Shown here: piece after piece, positions 45,510-58,005 of the stretch
Numbering within the stretch: position 1 is the stretch's first letter
How the letters are laid out: every line of letters begins with the position of its first letter
From: Pyronema omphalodes
Lineage: Eukaryota > Ascomycota > Pezizomycetes > Pezizales > Pyronemataceae
Direction of reading: 5' to 3'
NCBI GenBank assembly: GCA_024516155.1
Contig: JAJJXM010000005.1
Location: forward strand, 1-64,000
Length of the DNA stretch: 64,000 bases
The notes under the pieces: model-generated
The model's input: only the letters and a program-made list of their open reading frames with translations
Told to the model about the DNA's origin: nothing
Databases searched by the model: none
Translations under genes and position numbers: made by a program

Positions 45510-48500
45510 AAGCACAGCTACTCTAGAAGCACTTGGGCTGAAGTCGTTACTGAAGGATGCCGTACTTTGTTGCATATGAAAAGCTTGACACACGTTCTCG
45601 GGCTAGTATTTGAATATATCGCGCGCGCGTTTACAGCGGAGAAAGGTGACCAAGAGGCCTGAGAAAGGAAACAATATACGCTGGACAGCGGCAGGAATAA
45701 GGTTGACCAGGCGAGATGCAATTATCGTTGCCACTGGTCCAGACGATCGCAGTGGAACTGACGCTACACCAGATGAAGCTTAGCATGTGGAGATGGCAGA
45801 TGGCTGCACTAGCATCAAATTGTAGGTACAGTTCGACTGTATATATCCGGCTGACGTCAATAATCACCGTAGGAACTCGACTTTAACCTCATCCTCTGTG
45901 ATTCCATCTCCACTCCAAAAACACCAGAATTAAATTAATAAACGCCGGAGTCATGTCACGAGCTCGATCAGTGGGCAATCTGTAATTCTTAACTGCGGCC
46001 GACGTAGGAACGTAATAAAATGCCTCGATTCACGCACGAAAACTTGATAGCTAACATGTAACTGTAGAATGGCTTCGGACACAGGTCACTGTACATAGGG
46101 ATAGAAGTTGTTAAGTCTGCAGATATAGCGCCCTATTTTTTTTTAGTTACGGGCTTATTATTATTATTGAATTATACGCTGACCGAGGCCTAAAAGGCCC
46201 ATGCGCCAGGAAGGAAAAAACAACAAAATACCCAATACCCGTCCTCGTGAAATTAACCACCTTATGTAGTTACGAGCTTTAAAGTCTCATGACGAGCGTG
46301 AAAAGTTCCTGTTGGAAGATTGCTGAGAAGAGGCAATCCAGCTTGTCAGAACAAGGTCCTTGAGTTTGATCAAGACGAACCTTGAGGGGGACAAAGTGGG
46401 ACACCAACCGGGATGTGATAAGGAGGATGAGATCAACCGACTTTTCTACTATGTATAATGCTTCCTCTCTCTGTATCGTCATCATCATCCACAATAGAAC
46501 CGTCTGTCTCTCCCTGTCCTTTCTCACAGTTCCATGTCGTGCCAGTGCAGGATCATACTTTGGCCTGTCCGATAGTTATAAGTCGTGGAACCCTTTGCGC
46601 TTATTCTTTAATTCTATCGAGCATGCTCCGTTGCCATCTACCATGCTCACTACTTGCAGTGTTCAATTCAACTGGGTAGCTAATCATTCCTTCGAGTTAG
46701 TTGAAAATGCCAAAAGAGGCCCCACACAACAAAAATCAAAGGGGACGATGCCAGCTGCAATATGTATTTGGGTTTGATATAATTTAGTCGACAGTTGGTT
46801 TAAAAGGATATGGTGGTTAACCTTAAAAGTTCTTCTCATTCCGCTTAATATAAGTCTACCAGTTGGAATATCTTTGACTATCGGAAGGTATTATGGGCAA
46901 CAAGGCTATATATAACTTCTTCATTAAAGGACTCGGTGATTGTACTGCACCACGACTGGGTAAATGAGCCCCACTTCAGACTCATCTATCAGTCGAATCG
47001 TTTAGGCATTGAATAAGGCATATTGGGTCTATCAATTATTGTGAAGGAGTTCCAATCAGCATAGGATGTAAAAACATTATGAAAGGCAAAAAGAAAATGG
47101 TTTTTGCAAGGGCTCTACCACAATTTGAATACAAGATTGTAGGCAACCCTGAAGAAGTGCCGCGCGCTGAGTACGAGCAAACCGGCATTGGCAAGCTTTC
47201 CTAGCCTGCTAATCACACCCATGACAATATGAACTGATCGTCGACTGACTACAGTATACTGACCATGCGAAAAACCAATATCGAACTGGCAAATTACCTC
47301 TTACTCTTGCATCTCTGTTAAGCACCGCCGTTTGCGATATGGTTTTGATTCCGAATCACGAGGAATGATCTCTACCAAAATATCGCTGGATGAATCACTA
47401 CATAGCCAAGCACCGGCTCCATCATCTCGACTATATCAATGACTCTGACTGTACTTCGACTATTAATAAAAAGCCGGTCAAGCACTGTTGCATGGATATT
47501 TGCGTTCTTACTGATGGAGAATAGTGACGTGTATCTGGGACAAATAAACTTAATGGCACCATTGAAAATGCTTCAATTGGCCAAAACCACCAGGCCATTG
47601 TAAAAAAACCTTTCTTCGTGAAGGCTCCGACCAATCTTGATATAAAAACCAAAAATTCCAGATATTACACAAGCATAGAAACGATTGAGTGATCCTATCG
47701 CTGTACAAAAGATACTGAACAATTCCTATCTCACTATCTTGATGCCATTATTAGATCACCAAATCCAGAATATTACAGATGGTAAAGTTTACGGTGATCC
47801 TGAAAGACCCCGTAAAATAAAGTTAGGGAGTGTTTGATTCGACCATGAACAACGTATTTTAGCCCATTTTCACAGGTAAAAAGGGCTTGAAACCTTGTTT
47901 TCCGTTTGAACCAAACGTAAACTGATCCTTCTATGTCCCCTAAAACCGGGACCACATGGCCAGACTTACATATATTCCACCCCAAAATTCTCAGTATGAC
48001 AAATAAATCTGTTTTCACAATTCCCATTCCAATTCATCAAAGACCTTATTTCACCAGAAACAAGTTACCAGTAATTATCATTCACCAAACATCACTCGCC
48101 ATGATTTCACGATAACTAGAGTACCAAAATCGATGCTTGGACCGTCGACATTCAATAATTTTCTACAGACGTTTATAAACACCGAAATCCTAGCGACCGT
48201 CGGAGTTATTAAGAATCATAACGACCACTATCACCAGAAAATATCGTTGCAGCATCGACAGCTCTTAAAAATTAAAATCACAATAACAGTATCTCAAAAA
48301 CCCTCACAGAATGCGCCGAACTGTTAGAAAAAATAGAATGGGAAAGGAAATGAATAACTCCATCAGAAAGATAGAAGATATGTATATAACTAACAACTCT
48401 GATGTCCATGATATATGTTAAAGGTGTCCTTATAAGTTATGACCAGAGGGGGGGTTTACAAATAATTGGATACATGTATGATGTATGATGTATCTAATAA

Positions 48501-49633
48501 CGGGGGTTATAAACTTACAGGTATATACTCCATTTTTTTTTGTAGGGAATTGTAATACTTCGTTATCTCACTCAGGGCCGTAACTTTTGTAGATGCTGTA
48601 AGTTTGAATTTTGCTATGATTTTATAATTTTATGATTCCATGATTCCATGAATAATAGCTGGGTTTCCAGAAACGTTTAAGAACAGTTTGTATAGTAGAA
48701 TACGGCCTAAACATATGCATGGGAATATTAATGTAGACAAGAAATCAAAAACAAAAAACAAATAATAAGCAAACAATATTTCACATGCCTATATTCATCT
48801 GAAATGTGAAATTATGCCTCACAAGGCGGCAAGGTTTACATCCCTATATATCCTCCTAGTCCGCGATCTTTTTCTCCAAGATCCTCAGAGCCCATTTGGT
48901 ACTTAATGTAGCACGAATTACACCCTAGTACAGAGTTAATCAATCACGACAAATAATCCCAATCCCAACAAAAAAGAAATAATCAACGAACCAAGTATAT
49001 TCCCATCCTAAACACCTATTCTTCATTTAGAAGTTAATCTAGAAATACATATGATCCGCAGCTCAGCACACTATACATAAACCCTCTGTCTTCCCCTCTT
49101 CCCCTATTCCTCTCTTCTCTTCTTCTCTTCCCCTCTTCCCCTGTTCCCCGGCCTCTCTCTCTCTCTCTCTCTCTCTTAAGCTGAACCCTTCATCTCCATA
49201 AGCCGCAATAAGCCCTTGATCTCCATAAACACAAAGGCAGAACAAAACTCATTCCATGCTGAAAAAAAAAATCCAAAAATCAAGTACACACAAAAAAAAG
49301 CCCCTCGCAAACCACAATCCACAATCCACAATCCGTAAACCCACAAACCCACAAACCCGCATCCATCCATCCATCTATTAATTACTACTGCTAAACCCAA
49401 CTTTCTTCTGCTGTAATTCCAGAAATATTTTTTCCGCTTAAAAAAGAATAAACTTCTAATCCAATTGATGCGCCAATGCTATGCTACTGGGTAGTTTCCC
49501 TTTGCTTTGTTCTGATTTTCTCTTTTTCTTTTTTCTGATTATGATATTGCCTTTCATATCTTCTTCTATTCTCTCCTCTGTATTACCCCTCCGCTTCCAC
49601 CCCTCACGCACCAAAGTTTCAAGACAAAAGCAC
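45510..49633. other. Long gene-poor stretch
   Basis: About 4.1 kb without a convincing gene. Short ORFs near 46279-46777 overlap on both strands. Around 46890-47200 plus-strand translation gives GNKAIYNFFIKGLGDCTAPR and KKKMVFARALPQFEY separated by stops, possibly a decayed gene of unknown kind. From 48780 to 49630 the DNA is the 3' flank of the P5B ATPase, with a CT run at 49153-49176. No transposon ends were recognised. Confidence 0.45.
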
Positions 49634-52600
49634 CTAAAACCTCATACCCTCCTCGGTAACCTTCCAACCCTTCCTCTTCTTTTCCGCGCCTCCTCTTATC
49701 AACTTCTTCACCACTCTAGCAATTCTAGGGAAGACCCATTCCTCCCCGGTCATAGCAGCGGCATACCCACCCGCCGCAGCCAGCAACAATACCGCCTTCC
49801 AACTTACCGGCATAGGAGTCAACTGCATCCAATCGACGACCCAATCCGCGGGGATGCAGACCATATATACAGTCACCATTACCGCGGCTACCACCGTAGC
49901 ACATAGCGCATGATTATATCTCATCGGCATTCTAAAAGGTTTTCCGACGGAGAGAAATAAGGCGGCGTAGATATATTGGAAATCGGAGATTAGGAAGAGA
50001 GTACTGTTTGCTGAAGATGGGATGTTGGATTTTTTGTGAGTGAGCTGAGGGGGTATGTACCAGGGTTGGCGTTCGGCGATCCAGTATAAAGAAAGCTGGA
50101 TCAGGGCGAAGAGGAAGATTTGAGAGATTAGAGGGACGAGTACTTTGGCGGAGACAAGGGATGCGGTGGGACGCTTGGTGCTCAACACCGGGTAGGGACC
50201 GGACCAACTCATAAGAACAGCAATAGGTAGGATAAGCAAGAGGTCGATGAATAAAAATTGGAAGTCGCCAAGGTTAGATCCGGATTTATAGAGGATCGAG
50301 ACAGAAATGAACTGAATGGCCGAATACAAGGCCATAAATTTGAAGCAAGCAAAAGAAGTGACAAGAGCGGCACGGCCTTCCTTGATAACCTTGGGGACAC
50401 AGGTGATGTCGAAGATCCTTGAGGTGAAGGGGGCTGCAACAGAGGCTTCTGCATCGGAAAGGGAGATACCAACGTCGGCGGCTTTAAGGGCACCACAATC
50501 GTTGGCTCCATCACCGCAGAAGCCGACTGTGTAGTCCATCTTTTGAAGTTTTTCCATGAGTTCTTGTTTTTCGTCGGGGGACATGCGGGCGTAGACTTGG
50601 CCGCGTTGAAGGACTTTGTTGAGGTACTTCTCCGGGGCGTAATCCACGACCCAGCGGAATACCTCTCCACTGACTGCTAAGGAATAGTTTTGTAGGTTGT
50701 TGCGAGAATAGGGGCCTGAAACATCCCCGCCATATGAGGTGGGCTTTGGAATTAAGGAATGCTCGTCCAGTTCCAGAGGGGTTTCGTCGACCGTTTTCCA
50801 TTCAATAATTGCATCCGGGGAGTCATGAGGACCGTTGATGTGTGGGACAAATACGAAGGAGTCGTCGATAAGCTTGCATTGACGGGCGACACTGATGGCG
50901 GTAAGGATGTTGTCTCCGGTACACATGACAGTTCGGATGTGAGCTTTCCGCAACTCCTCGATGACAGGAGTGGTGGTTTCCTTGAGCTTGTTCTCGAAGA
51001 CAATAAAGCCAGAGAAGGTAAGGCCGGATTCCGCATCCTCGCGAGACATCTTTTGTGCTTTGATCCATGAGAGGGGTTCGACATGCTTAGTCGCACAGGC
51101 AATCACTCTGTATCCACTCTTGGTGTAATGTTCCAGCATCTCGTCATAGTCGACAGGAACTATTTAGGAAGAGTCAGAATCACAGATATGCAAAAGGAAT
51201 GCAGAACTTACAGCTCATGGAGTTACAGATCTGACGCATACACTCTGGTGCACCCTTGACGTAGATATCCGCGCCAGTATCACCAAAATGTCTCACAATC
51301 ACACTTGACCGCCGAAGTTCGGACACAAATTCAAAGGTTTTGAGAATACCGAGTTCTTCAGGGTTCTGCGACGGGTTAATGAAAGTACCATATGCCTGGC
51401 TACCCAAACTAACCGGAGTGGACGACGCCTCCGTGCCTGGAGGCCGAACTGTAGATGGCGAGAGACCAGTATTGCGTCCACCCGCTTGCTCATTTGCACC
51501 GGCTTTCTTATCTTTCTTATTCTTGACGCTAGGTGCTGCTGACATTCCCTCCTTGAAAATCCAACCGGTAAAGTCGAACATTTTCAAATCCAAGGGATCA
51601 CCAATCATCTCGTCATCGACGTTCCGTAAGGAGTGGCAAGTAGTCATAGTGTTGTGTACCGCAGTGAAAGGGCAACGAGGATCTCGTTTATTACCAGCTT
51701 TCAACAATCCCTGTGCGCTGTCGTAGAGGTCTGTAAACTTGTGAGGAAACGGTGTAACGCAGTGAACACCGAGCACATCAAGACCATCTTCGGTCAAGGT
51801 ACCAGTTTTGTCAAAGCACATGACATCCAGCTTTCCAGCAACGTTGATCCGCTGAGGGCTGATGCAAAAAATGTTCAGCTGCTTCAAGCGCGCCATTGCG
51901 GAACTAACTCCAATCGTCAAAGTTGCCGGGAGAGCAGGAGGGACAACAATGGTGATCAAGTCCAAAGCACGGATGATAACAAGCTTTGGCTCGAGTCCGA
52001 GGCGGATGAAGTTAATCAAGGATGCACAAAAACCGATTGCTGCAATAATTCCCATAACTCCAAGGAATTTGAAAGAATCTTTATAAAACTTGAATCCGGA
52101 AGGTTTAGGGAAGAGCATGGAGCGAACCAAGCTTCCCTTTGAAGTGTTGAACCCAGTGCGGACAACCATGGCCAATGCAATGGCTTCATCACCGGCATCG
52201 TCGACGGGCTTTCTGGCCCTGATGATCTTTGTTCCAGCATACAAAAAGTTGCGGGTAACCTGTGAGCTTAAAGATTTGGCTGCAAGATCCATTTGAGCGA
52301 AAGATTCCTCCGTACAGGCATATTTTGAGACCGGCACAGATTCACCTATATCTGTTAGTTAAATTGGAATTCAATATCAGCCTGGTTTCTTACCAGTCAA
52401 CATAGACTCGTTAACAATGCATTCTCCGGTAAGTAAAAGACTGTCGCAAGGCAAGATGGTCAAGTTGTGATCTGACACCTCGTAAACGTCACCAGGAACC
52501 AAATCGCTGGAATCTGCTTCTGCCCAAAATCCACTCCGTAAAATGCGTACATCACACTTGAAATGGGCCACTTCGGCAAGTCGTTTCATATTCTGCAGAA

Positions 52601-53992
52601 AATCATTAGGTTTTGACTAAAAATGGAATAACTGCTTGAATACTTGCCTCTTTGGTTTCTTTCAATGCAAATGCAATAGAGATAGCCGAAATGAGGAAAA
52701 TGCATACAGCATAGTAAAAGTATTCGTCCACAGACCAGAGAATTATACTGGCAACTTGGAAGGTAAAGAGCGGGTTGATGATCTAAAATCACGCACAATC
52801 GTCTCAGCCTCTTTGTCCAATCGATGGATATGGGGCCACGATAAATGTGGGACCTACCTCATCTACCAAAAGTTGCATCGATGTCTTCTCCTCAATTTCA
52901 ATGACGTTGTCTCCAAATACAATCTGTCTCAGAATCTTCTCCTCGCTCTCAAGTCCCTTGCGGAGTTTTGAAACACTTTCCCACTGAGGGTCCTTCCAGC
53001 CATTATTGATCATAAATTTGTCATGTAGGGTATGATAAAAAAATCTAATGTAGCGATAATCTATGTAATGCAGGGTGGGTACAAGAGGGTCGGTATCGTA
53101 ATATTCGTCGGCAGCATTGAGCTTATTCTGGAACTGGGTAGGTCCAAAAATCATTGCCAAAGTCTCGCCAAACTCACGCTTTTTGACCGGAAGAATGTTT
53201 ATTTCTTTCCATTGGTTCTGTTTTTGTGATTAGAATTAAGTTTTCATGGAGATATGTGCGACATACCTCAACAACAACCCAGTTGCAATCCCCAAGAGGG
53301 GTAGGCGCCCCGACAAGTTTCACACGTGCCATGGGCATCCAATGGAAAAATAGCCATGCAAGTCCACAGGTGAACACTGATAGAGTAATGTAAATTGCGT
53401 AACCAATACGACTGGTATTGAAACCAGATATTGCAATGTTGAGGTCTTCTGATTCAATGTATAGGGTTTGGGATGTCCTATGCGCTTCTAAGGCTCCATG
53501 ATACTGCGGTTTTTGCCCAATCAATGGGTCAGATGCCCGAAAATTGTAAACGGAAGACTGGCGACGCATGGACACGCTATCTCGGCGGTCATAAGCTGCT
53601 TCAATGTCTATTTCCTCATCATCTTCGATAGCTTGGTCGCTTCCGGCAGCAAGAATAGGGCGGCCTTCTTCGTCTTCCGGTCGGTAAAAGGTCCAGCTTG
53701 CATTAGAGTTTGATCGGGAGCGTCGACGATGCATGAAAGACGCGCTGCTTGAAGGAATACTCTCGGATGTAGGACCAGCAAAGATCTGAACGAAGGGTTA
53801 GACTTTTGAACGTAGCCGAGAGGTAATTTGCCATGAGATATCATGAGCACTGCATATTGGTCTTCATACCTCATCTTGAGCCATTCCGACATCACTGTAA
53901 AAGCTCGAGTTGCTTGCTGCCGAGCCGCGACGGTGGTGGTGAGGCGGCCGCACTGGGATTGCAACCCCAGTGTCGCTCTGAGGGTGTGCCAT
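49634..53992 (-). CDS. P5B-type ATPase (Ypk9/ATP13A2 family)
   Basis: P-type ATPase of the vacuolar or endolysosomal membrane; animal ATP13A2 exports polyamines and yeast Ypk9 affects metal tolerance. Exons on the minus strand: 53870-53992, 53267-53785, 52858-53217, 52648-52782, 52394-52592, 51212-52345 and 49634-51159, giving 1331 residues. A variable N-terminus with [20 protein letters not shown] (first membrane segments) is followed by the actuator loop LTGES, the P5B-specific PPALP motif in helix M4 (about 584), the phosphorylation site [10 protein letters not shown] (about 621), [20 protein letters not shown] (about 1040) and C-terminal membrane helices. The PPALP motif separates it from P5A (Spf1, PPELP). 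The intron between exons 4 and 5 uses a GC donor (GCAAGT at 52647, acceptor CTGCAG at 52593). Confidence 0.94.
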
Positions 53993-54698
53993 GCGGTAGG
54001 GGAGTGAGAGTTAGAGAAAAACGAATGGTATTATCACGCCTTTTTGTTGTCCTTTTTGGAGGAGCTGTGTTGACTGTTGGTGGTTGTGAGTATTGAGGTG
54101 TTGTGAGAGTGGTTGTGTCAGGTTTTCATTCTAGAGAGCTGAAGATGAAGGGTACGGATAGCGCTGGTTCAACGGTAACGGCAATGGGCGAAGGCGGCGA
54201 TATAAGGCTGTTATGGCGAAAAGAAAGAGGTTATACCGTTCTATCTTCGTGTTGACAATTCAGGGACTTCGTTGTGGTCGGTATCTTGAAAGCTCCTCCG
54301 GGATTTGCGAGCAGACCTCCACTTACCTCATAAGAGAAGAGAGCGCGCCGCCATCGCAGGTGGATTAAGCCCGGAAGACCCGCGCCCTGCCGCATTGACC
54401 TACCCTAACAAACTGATCCAACTTCCTTGTTGACGAGTAGTCAGCGGGAAGCCCACTAATATGGCCGATTCGGGCAGTCCTAGCGATATACTTGGTTAAT
54501 TTTAGCGCTATGTAGCTAAATGGCTTTAACTCTAAACTATCTAGCGCAAGTACTCGAAGACAGCTAAGAATTTGCCCCGCCATGCGAACCTCAAATTAAT
54601 TCAGCCCCACCATCACCTCGTCGTCGTCGTCGCGATCAACAACTGCCGCCAGAGACAAAACACCTTCGTTTCAGAAGATCTCACAACTACCACCCAAC
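53993..54698. promoter_or_regulatory. Divergent promoter region of the P5B ATPase and ELP3
   Basis: 706 bp between two starts. The 54365-54583 minus frame has no family motif and is not called. A pocket near 54440-54545 is rich in AGCGCTA and TAGCTAAA-like words, possibly a small element relic. Confidence 0.45.
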
Positions 54699-56870
54699 AT
54701 GGCGCGTACCTCAACTCTCGTCGCCGATGGACACGGCAAACCGAAGCCCAAGAATCTTGCTCCTGAGCGCGAACGTTTCATGCAAGCCTGTGCCGACATT
54801 GCCCACCAGCTCATTCAAGATTATGAAGAAAACGACAGCTCCAAAACCACCAACCTGAACACTCTACGTGGTCAGGTTTCTAAGAAGCACAAGCTCAGCA
54901 CCATTCCCCCGTTGACGGCAATCATGGCTGCTATCCCTGAGCACTATAAAAAATACATCAACTGGAAGTTAATACAGAAGCCTGTCCGTACGTGACCACC
55001 TGTGCTTCCATATGACGCCTATCTTGATCATATCTAATATTGAACCAATCTTCAGGTACCAGCTCCGGTATCGCCGTAGTTGCTGTCATGTGCAAGCCCC
55101 ATCGATGCCCTCACATCGCATATGTAATTCACCCGTCACGCGGCCCGAATATATATTGATAAACCCCTGATAGACCGGAAACATTTGCGTATACTGCCCC
55201 GGAGGACCCGACTCGGATTTCGAATACAGTACCCAATCCTACACCGGATATGAACCCACTTCCATGCGTGCCATCCGTGCCCGCTACGATCCCTTCGAGC
55301 AAGCCCGCGGTCGTGTTGACCAACTCCGTCAGCTTGGTCACTCTGTCGACAAAGTTGAATACATTATCATGGGAGGAACTTTCATGTCCCTACCCGAGTC
55401 TTACCGAGACTGGTTTATTTCTTCGCTCCACAATGCTTTGTCTGGATACACCGCAGAGAATGTCGACGAAGCAGTACAGCTTGCGGAACAGTCACAGACT
55501 AAATGTGTCGGTATTACTATCGAGACTAGACCTGATTACTGTTTAGATCAACATTTGAGCTCTATGCTTAGATATGGTTGTACTAGATTGGAAATCGGTG
55601 TCCAGAGTTTGTATGAAGATGTTGCCAGAGATACAAACCGTGGCCACACTGTTAAGGCTGTGTGCGAATCATTCCGTCTGGCCAAGGATGCCGGTTATAA
55701 GGTTGTTTCGCACATGATGCCTGATCTTCCCAATGTCGGTATGGAGCGTGACCTCGATCAGTTCAAGGTATGTCCGCTCTGCTTCTCCGTCTCTCTCTCT
55801 TTAACCCCCCGGCGTCCCTGTTCCTCTACTTTCAGCTTCAGCTCCATCCCTCCTCTTATCTCATTCTTCCGGAGATTCATGCCCTACCATTACACTTCCA
55901 TCCTTAAGCGTTATCTTAAATCTTGATTTCCCGTCGCACCAATATTCCCAATTCACCGTGCTAATCTTACCCAGGAATACTTTGAGAACCCCGACTTCCG
56001 TACCGATGGATTGAAGATCTACCCTACACTAGTTATCCGTGGAACCGGTCTCTACGAACTTTGGCGTACCGGCCGCTACAAGAACTACACTCCGAACGCC
56101 TTGATCGACCTCGTTGCAAGAATCCTTGCGTTGATCCCTCCATGGACTCGTATCTACCGTGTCCAACGTGATATCCCCATGCCTCTCGTAACTGCCGGAG
56201 TCGAAAACGGTAACCTCCGAGAGCTAGCCTTATCCCGTATGAAAGATTTCGGAACCACCTGTCGAGATGTTCGTACCAGAGAAGTAGGAATTCAGGAGGT
56301 TAAAAACAAGGTTCGACCGGATCAGGTGGAATATTTGAGGAGAGATTATACCGCAAATGGTGGTTGGGAAACTTTCCTATCTTATGAGGATCCTAAGCAG
56401 GATATTCTTATTGGTCTTCTGAGATTGAGAAAATGTTCGGATAGGACTTTTAGGAAGGAGTTGTTGGGTCAGCCTACGTCGCTGGTTAGAGAGTTGCATG
56501 TGTATGGTTCTGCTGTTCCCGTGCACAGTAGGAATCCGAAGAAATATCAGCATCAGGGATACGGTACGCTGTTGATGGAACAGGCTGAGAGAATTGCAAA
56601 GTTTGAACATGGCAGCAAGAAGATTAGTGTGTAAGTACTCTTTATTACCCTTGGCCGAAGGATGGAACGAGGTGTGGGTAGGGGATTGCGGGGGCGGGTG
56701 GGTGGTGGTTATTTTCGATAAGGATTAAAGGCTAATGATAATGTTGTAGCATCTCCGGAGTAGGAGTAAGACAGTACTACGCCAAGCTTGGATACTGGCT
56801 CGATGGACCTTACATGAGCAAGTGGTTGGATGATGTTGAGGATATTTCCGACGACGAGGATGACGAATAA
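54699..56870 (+). CDS. ELP3: Elongator subunit Elp3 (radical SAM tRNA acetyltransferase)
   Basis: Catalytic subunit of Elongator, which starts the mcm5/ncm5 modification of wobble uridine in tRNA using acetyl-CoA and a radical SAM centre. Exons 54699-54987, 55056-55123, 55174-55767, 55975-56630 and 56750-56870 give 575 residues. The iron-sulfur motif [14 protein letters not shown] (C-x9-C-x2-C) is created by splicing exons 2 and 3, followed by [40 protein letters not shown] and [11 protein letters not shown] lie in the radical SAM half. The acetyltransferase half has [13 protein letters not shown] and the acetyl-CoA loop [13 protein letters not shown], and the protein ends in [14 protein letters not shown] and an acidic tail. 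Length and residues fit the family closely. Confidence 0.96.
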
Positions 56871-56896
56871 TTGCCTTCGTTGAAATGTGCCGCCGA

Positions 56897-56916
56897 GGGG
56901 GGGGGGGGGGGGGGGG
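56897..56916. repeat. 20-nt G-homopolymer
   Basis: 20 consecutive G residues, 26 bp after the ELP3 stop codon, within the expected 3' untranslated region. Confidence 0.9.
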
Positions 56917-58005
56917 TGATCATAAGATTGGCAAATCCAACGACGAGTTGAAATAGTAAAAATGCAGTATCTACATACATCAAGATATTTTTTGGGTTAT
57001 GGTTAAGTTTTACTTGGTTTATTTGGTAACGTTGTTTTGTTTTTTTTTTTCTTTGTTATTGGTTAGGCGTTTAAAATTGATTTTTTTTCTTCTTTCTTCG
57101 TTGTGAATTGATTTATAGGTGTATATGGCTTAATGCTCTTATTTAAACATGATTCTGATTTTAAGAACTTTATGCAGTTTTTTTTTTTTTTGAGGAAATT
57201 TGTAGTGAAATTTGTAGTGAATTCCCTGTAAAGATCCAGTCGCACAGAATTCGTGATATTTGTTGATTCGAGGAGTTTAATCAACATTTTCAATTTTTGA
57301 TTTTTAATCATACATCCGTTCGAAGCCTTTAAGGCCTATGCGGGTATCAACATTTTCGAGCTTGAGAGGCTGAGAAGTTGAGAAGTTGGATGAGTGATTT
57401 CTCATGATACAGGGGTTTTTTTTTATCAAAAGTTATGAATTCAGAATTCAGAATTCAGAATTCAAAATTTATAAAAAGTATGAAAAAATTAATATTTAGC
57501 TGACATCATCATGGCCGAAAAGAATGGAGTTCCGAATACATAATAAAAAGAAATATATAAGTAAGAAGAACATAATAATGGAATATTATTATACTGAAGA
57601 AAAGAATTGAAATATTTCAGAAATAAAAGGCTGGTAGCCGGTGCTTACAAGTTTGTAGACTAGCGTGAGGATATAAGATATGATTTGCCCTGCTTTATGA
57701 ATATATCATGATGAGGCCTAGGTGGTGCTCTTTTGGTTTTCAAAAACTCCTGATCCGTAAATGGTCAGTTTCTCGATTTCTTAGTTGGACATCTGATTTC
57801 TTCAACCCGAAATATGTAATACTATTATTGACTAAAAAAAATCGCAACATAACCTAACTAAAAAAAAAACCATGCATAACATTATCCCTAATCCATCTGT
57901 ATCTCTATCCCATCTTCCATATCCCTCCCTAATCCCTTCCCCCTTTCCCTCCTCCCCCCTTCCCCTCCCTCCCCCCTCCTCCCATATCCTCCCATATCTC
58001 ACCAT
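56917..58005. other. Convergent intergenic region of ELP3 and SEC8
   Basis: About 1.1 kb, A/T-rich, no gene. Four perfect copies of the 7-bp unit GAATTCA lie at 57437-57464. The end near 57890-58000 is strongly pyrimidine-rich on the plus strand (CCCTTCCCCTCCCTCCCCCC), which is purine-rich in the SEC8 transcript. Confidence 0.5.

Noticed and set aside
30423..49633. Possibility of a secondary-metabolite or multi-gene defence cluster around the STAND gene
   Set aside because: The neighbours are a CaMKK, a chromatin remodeller, adenosine kinase and an Est1-like gene; no biosynthetic core enzyme or effector gene is present.
51633..52142. 169-codon plus ORF inside the P5B ATPase region
   Set aside because: Antisense to the PPALP and DKTGT exon; no family motif.
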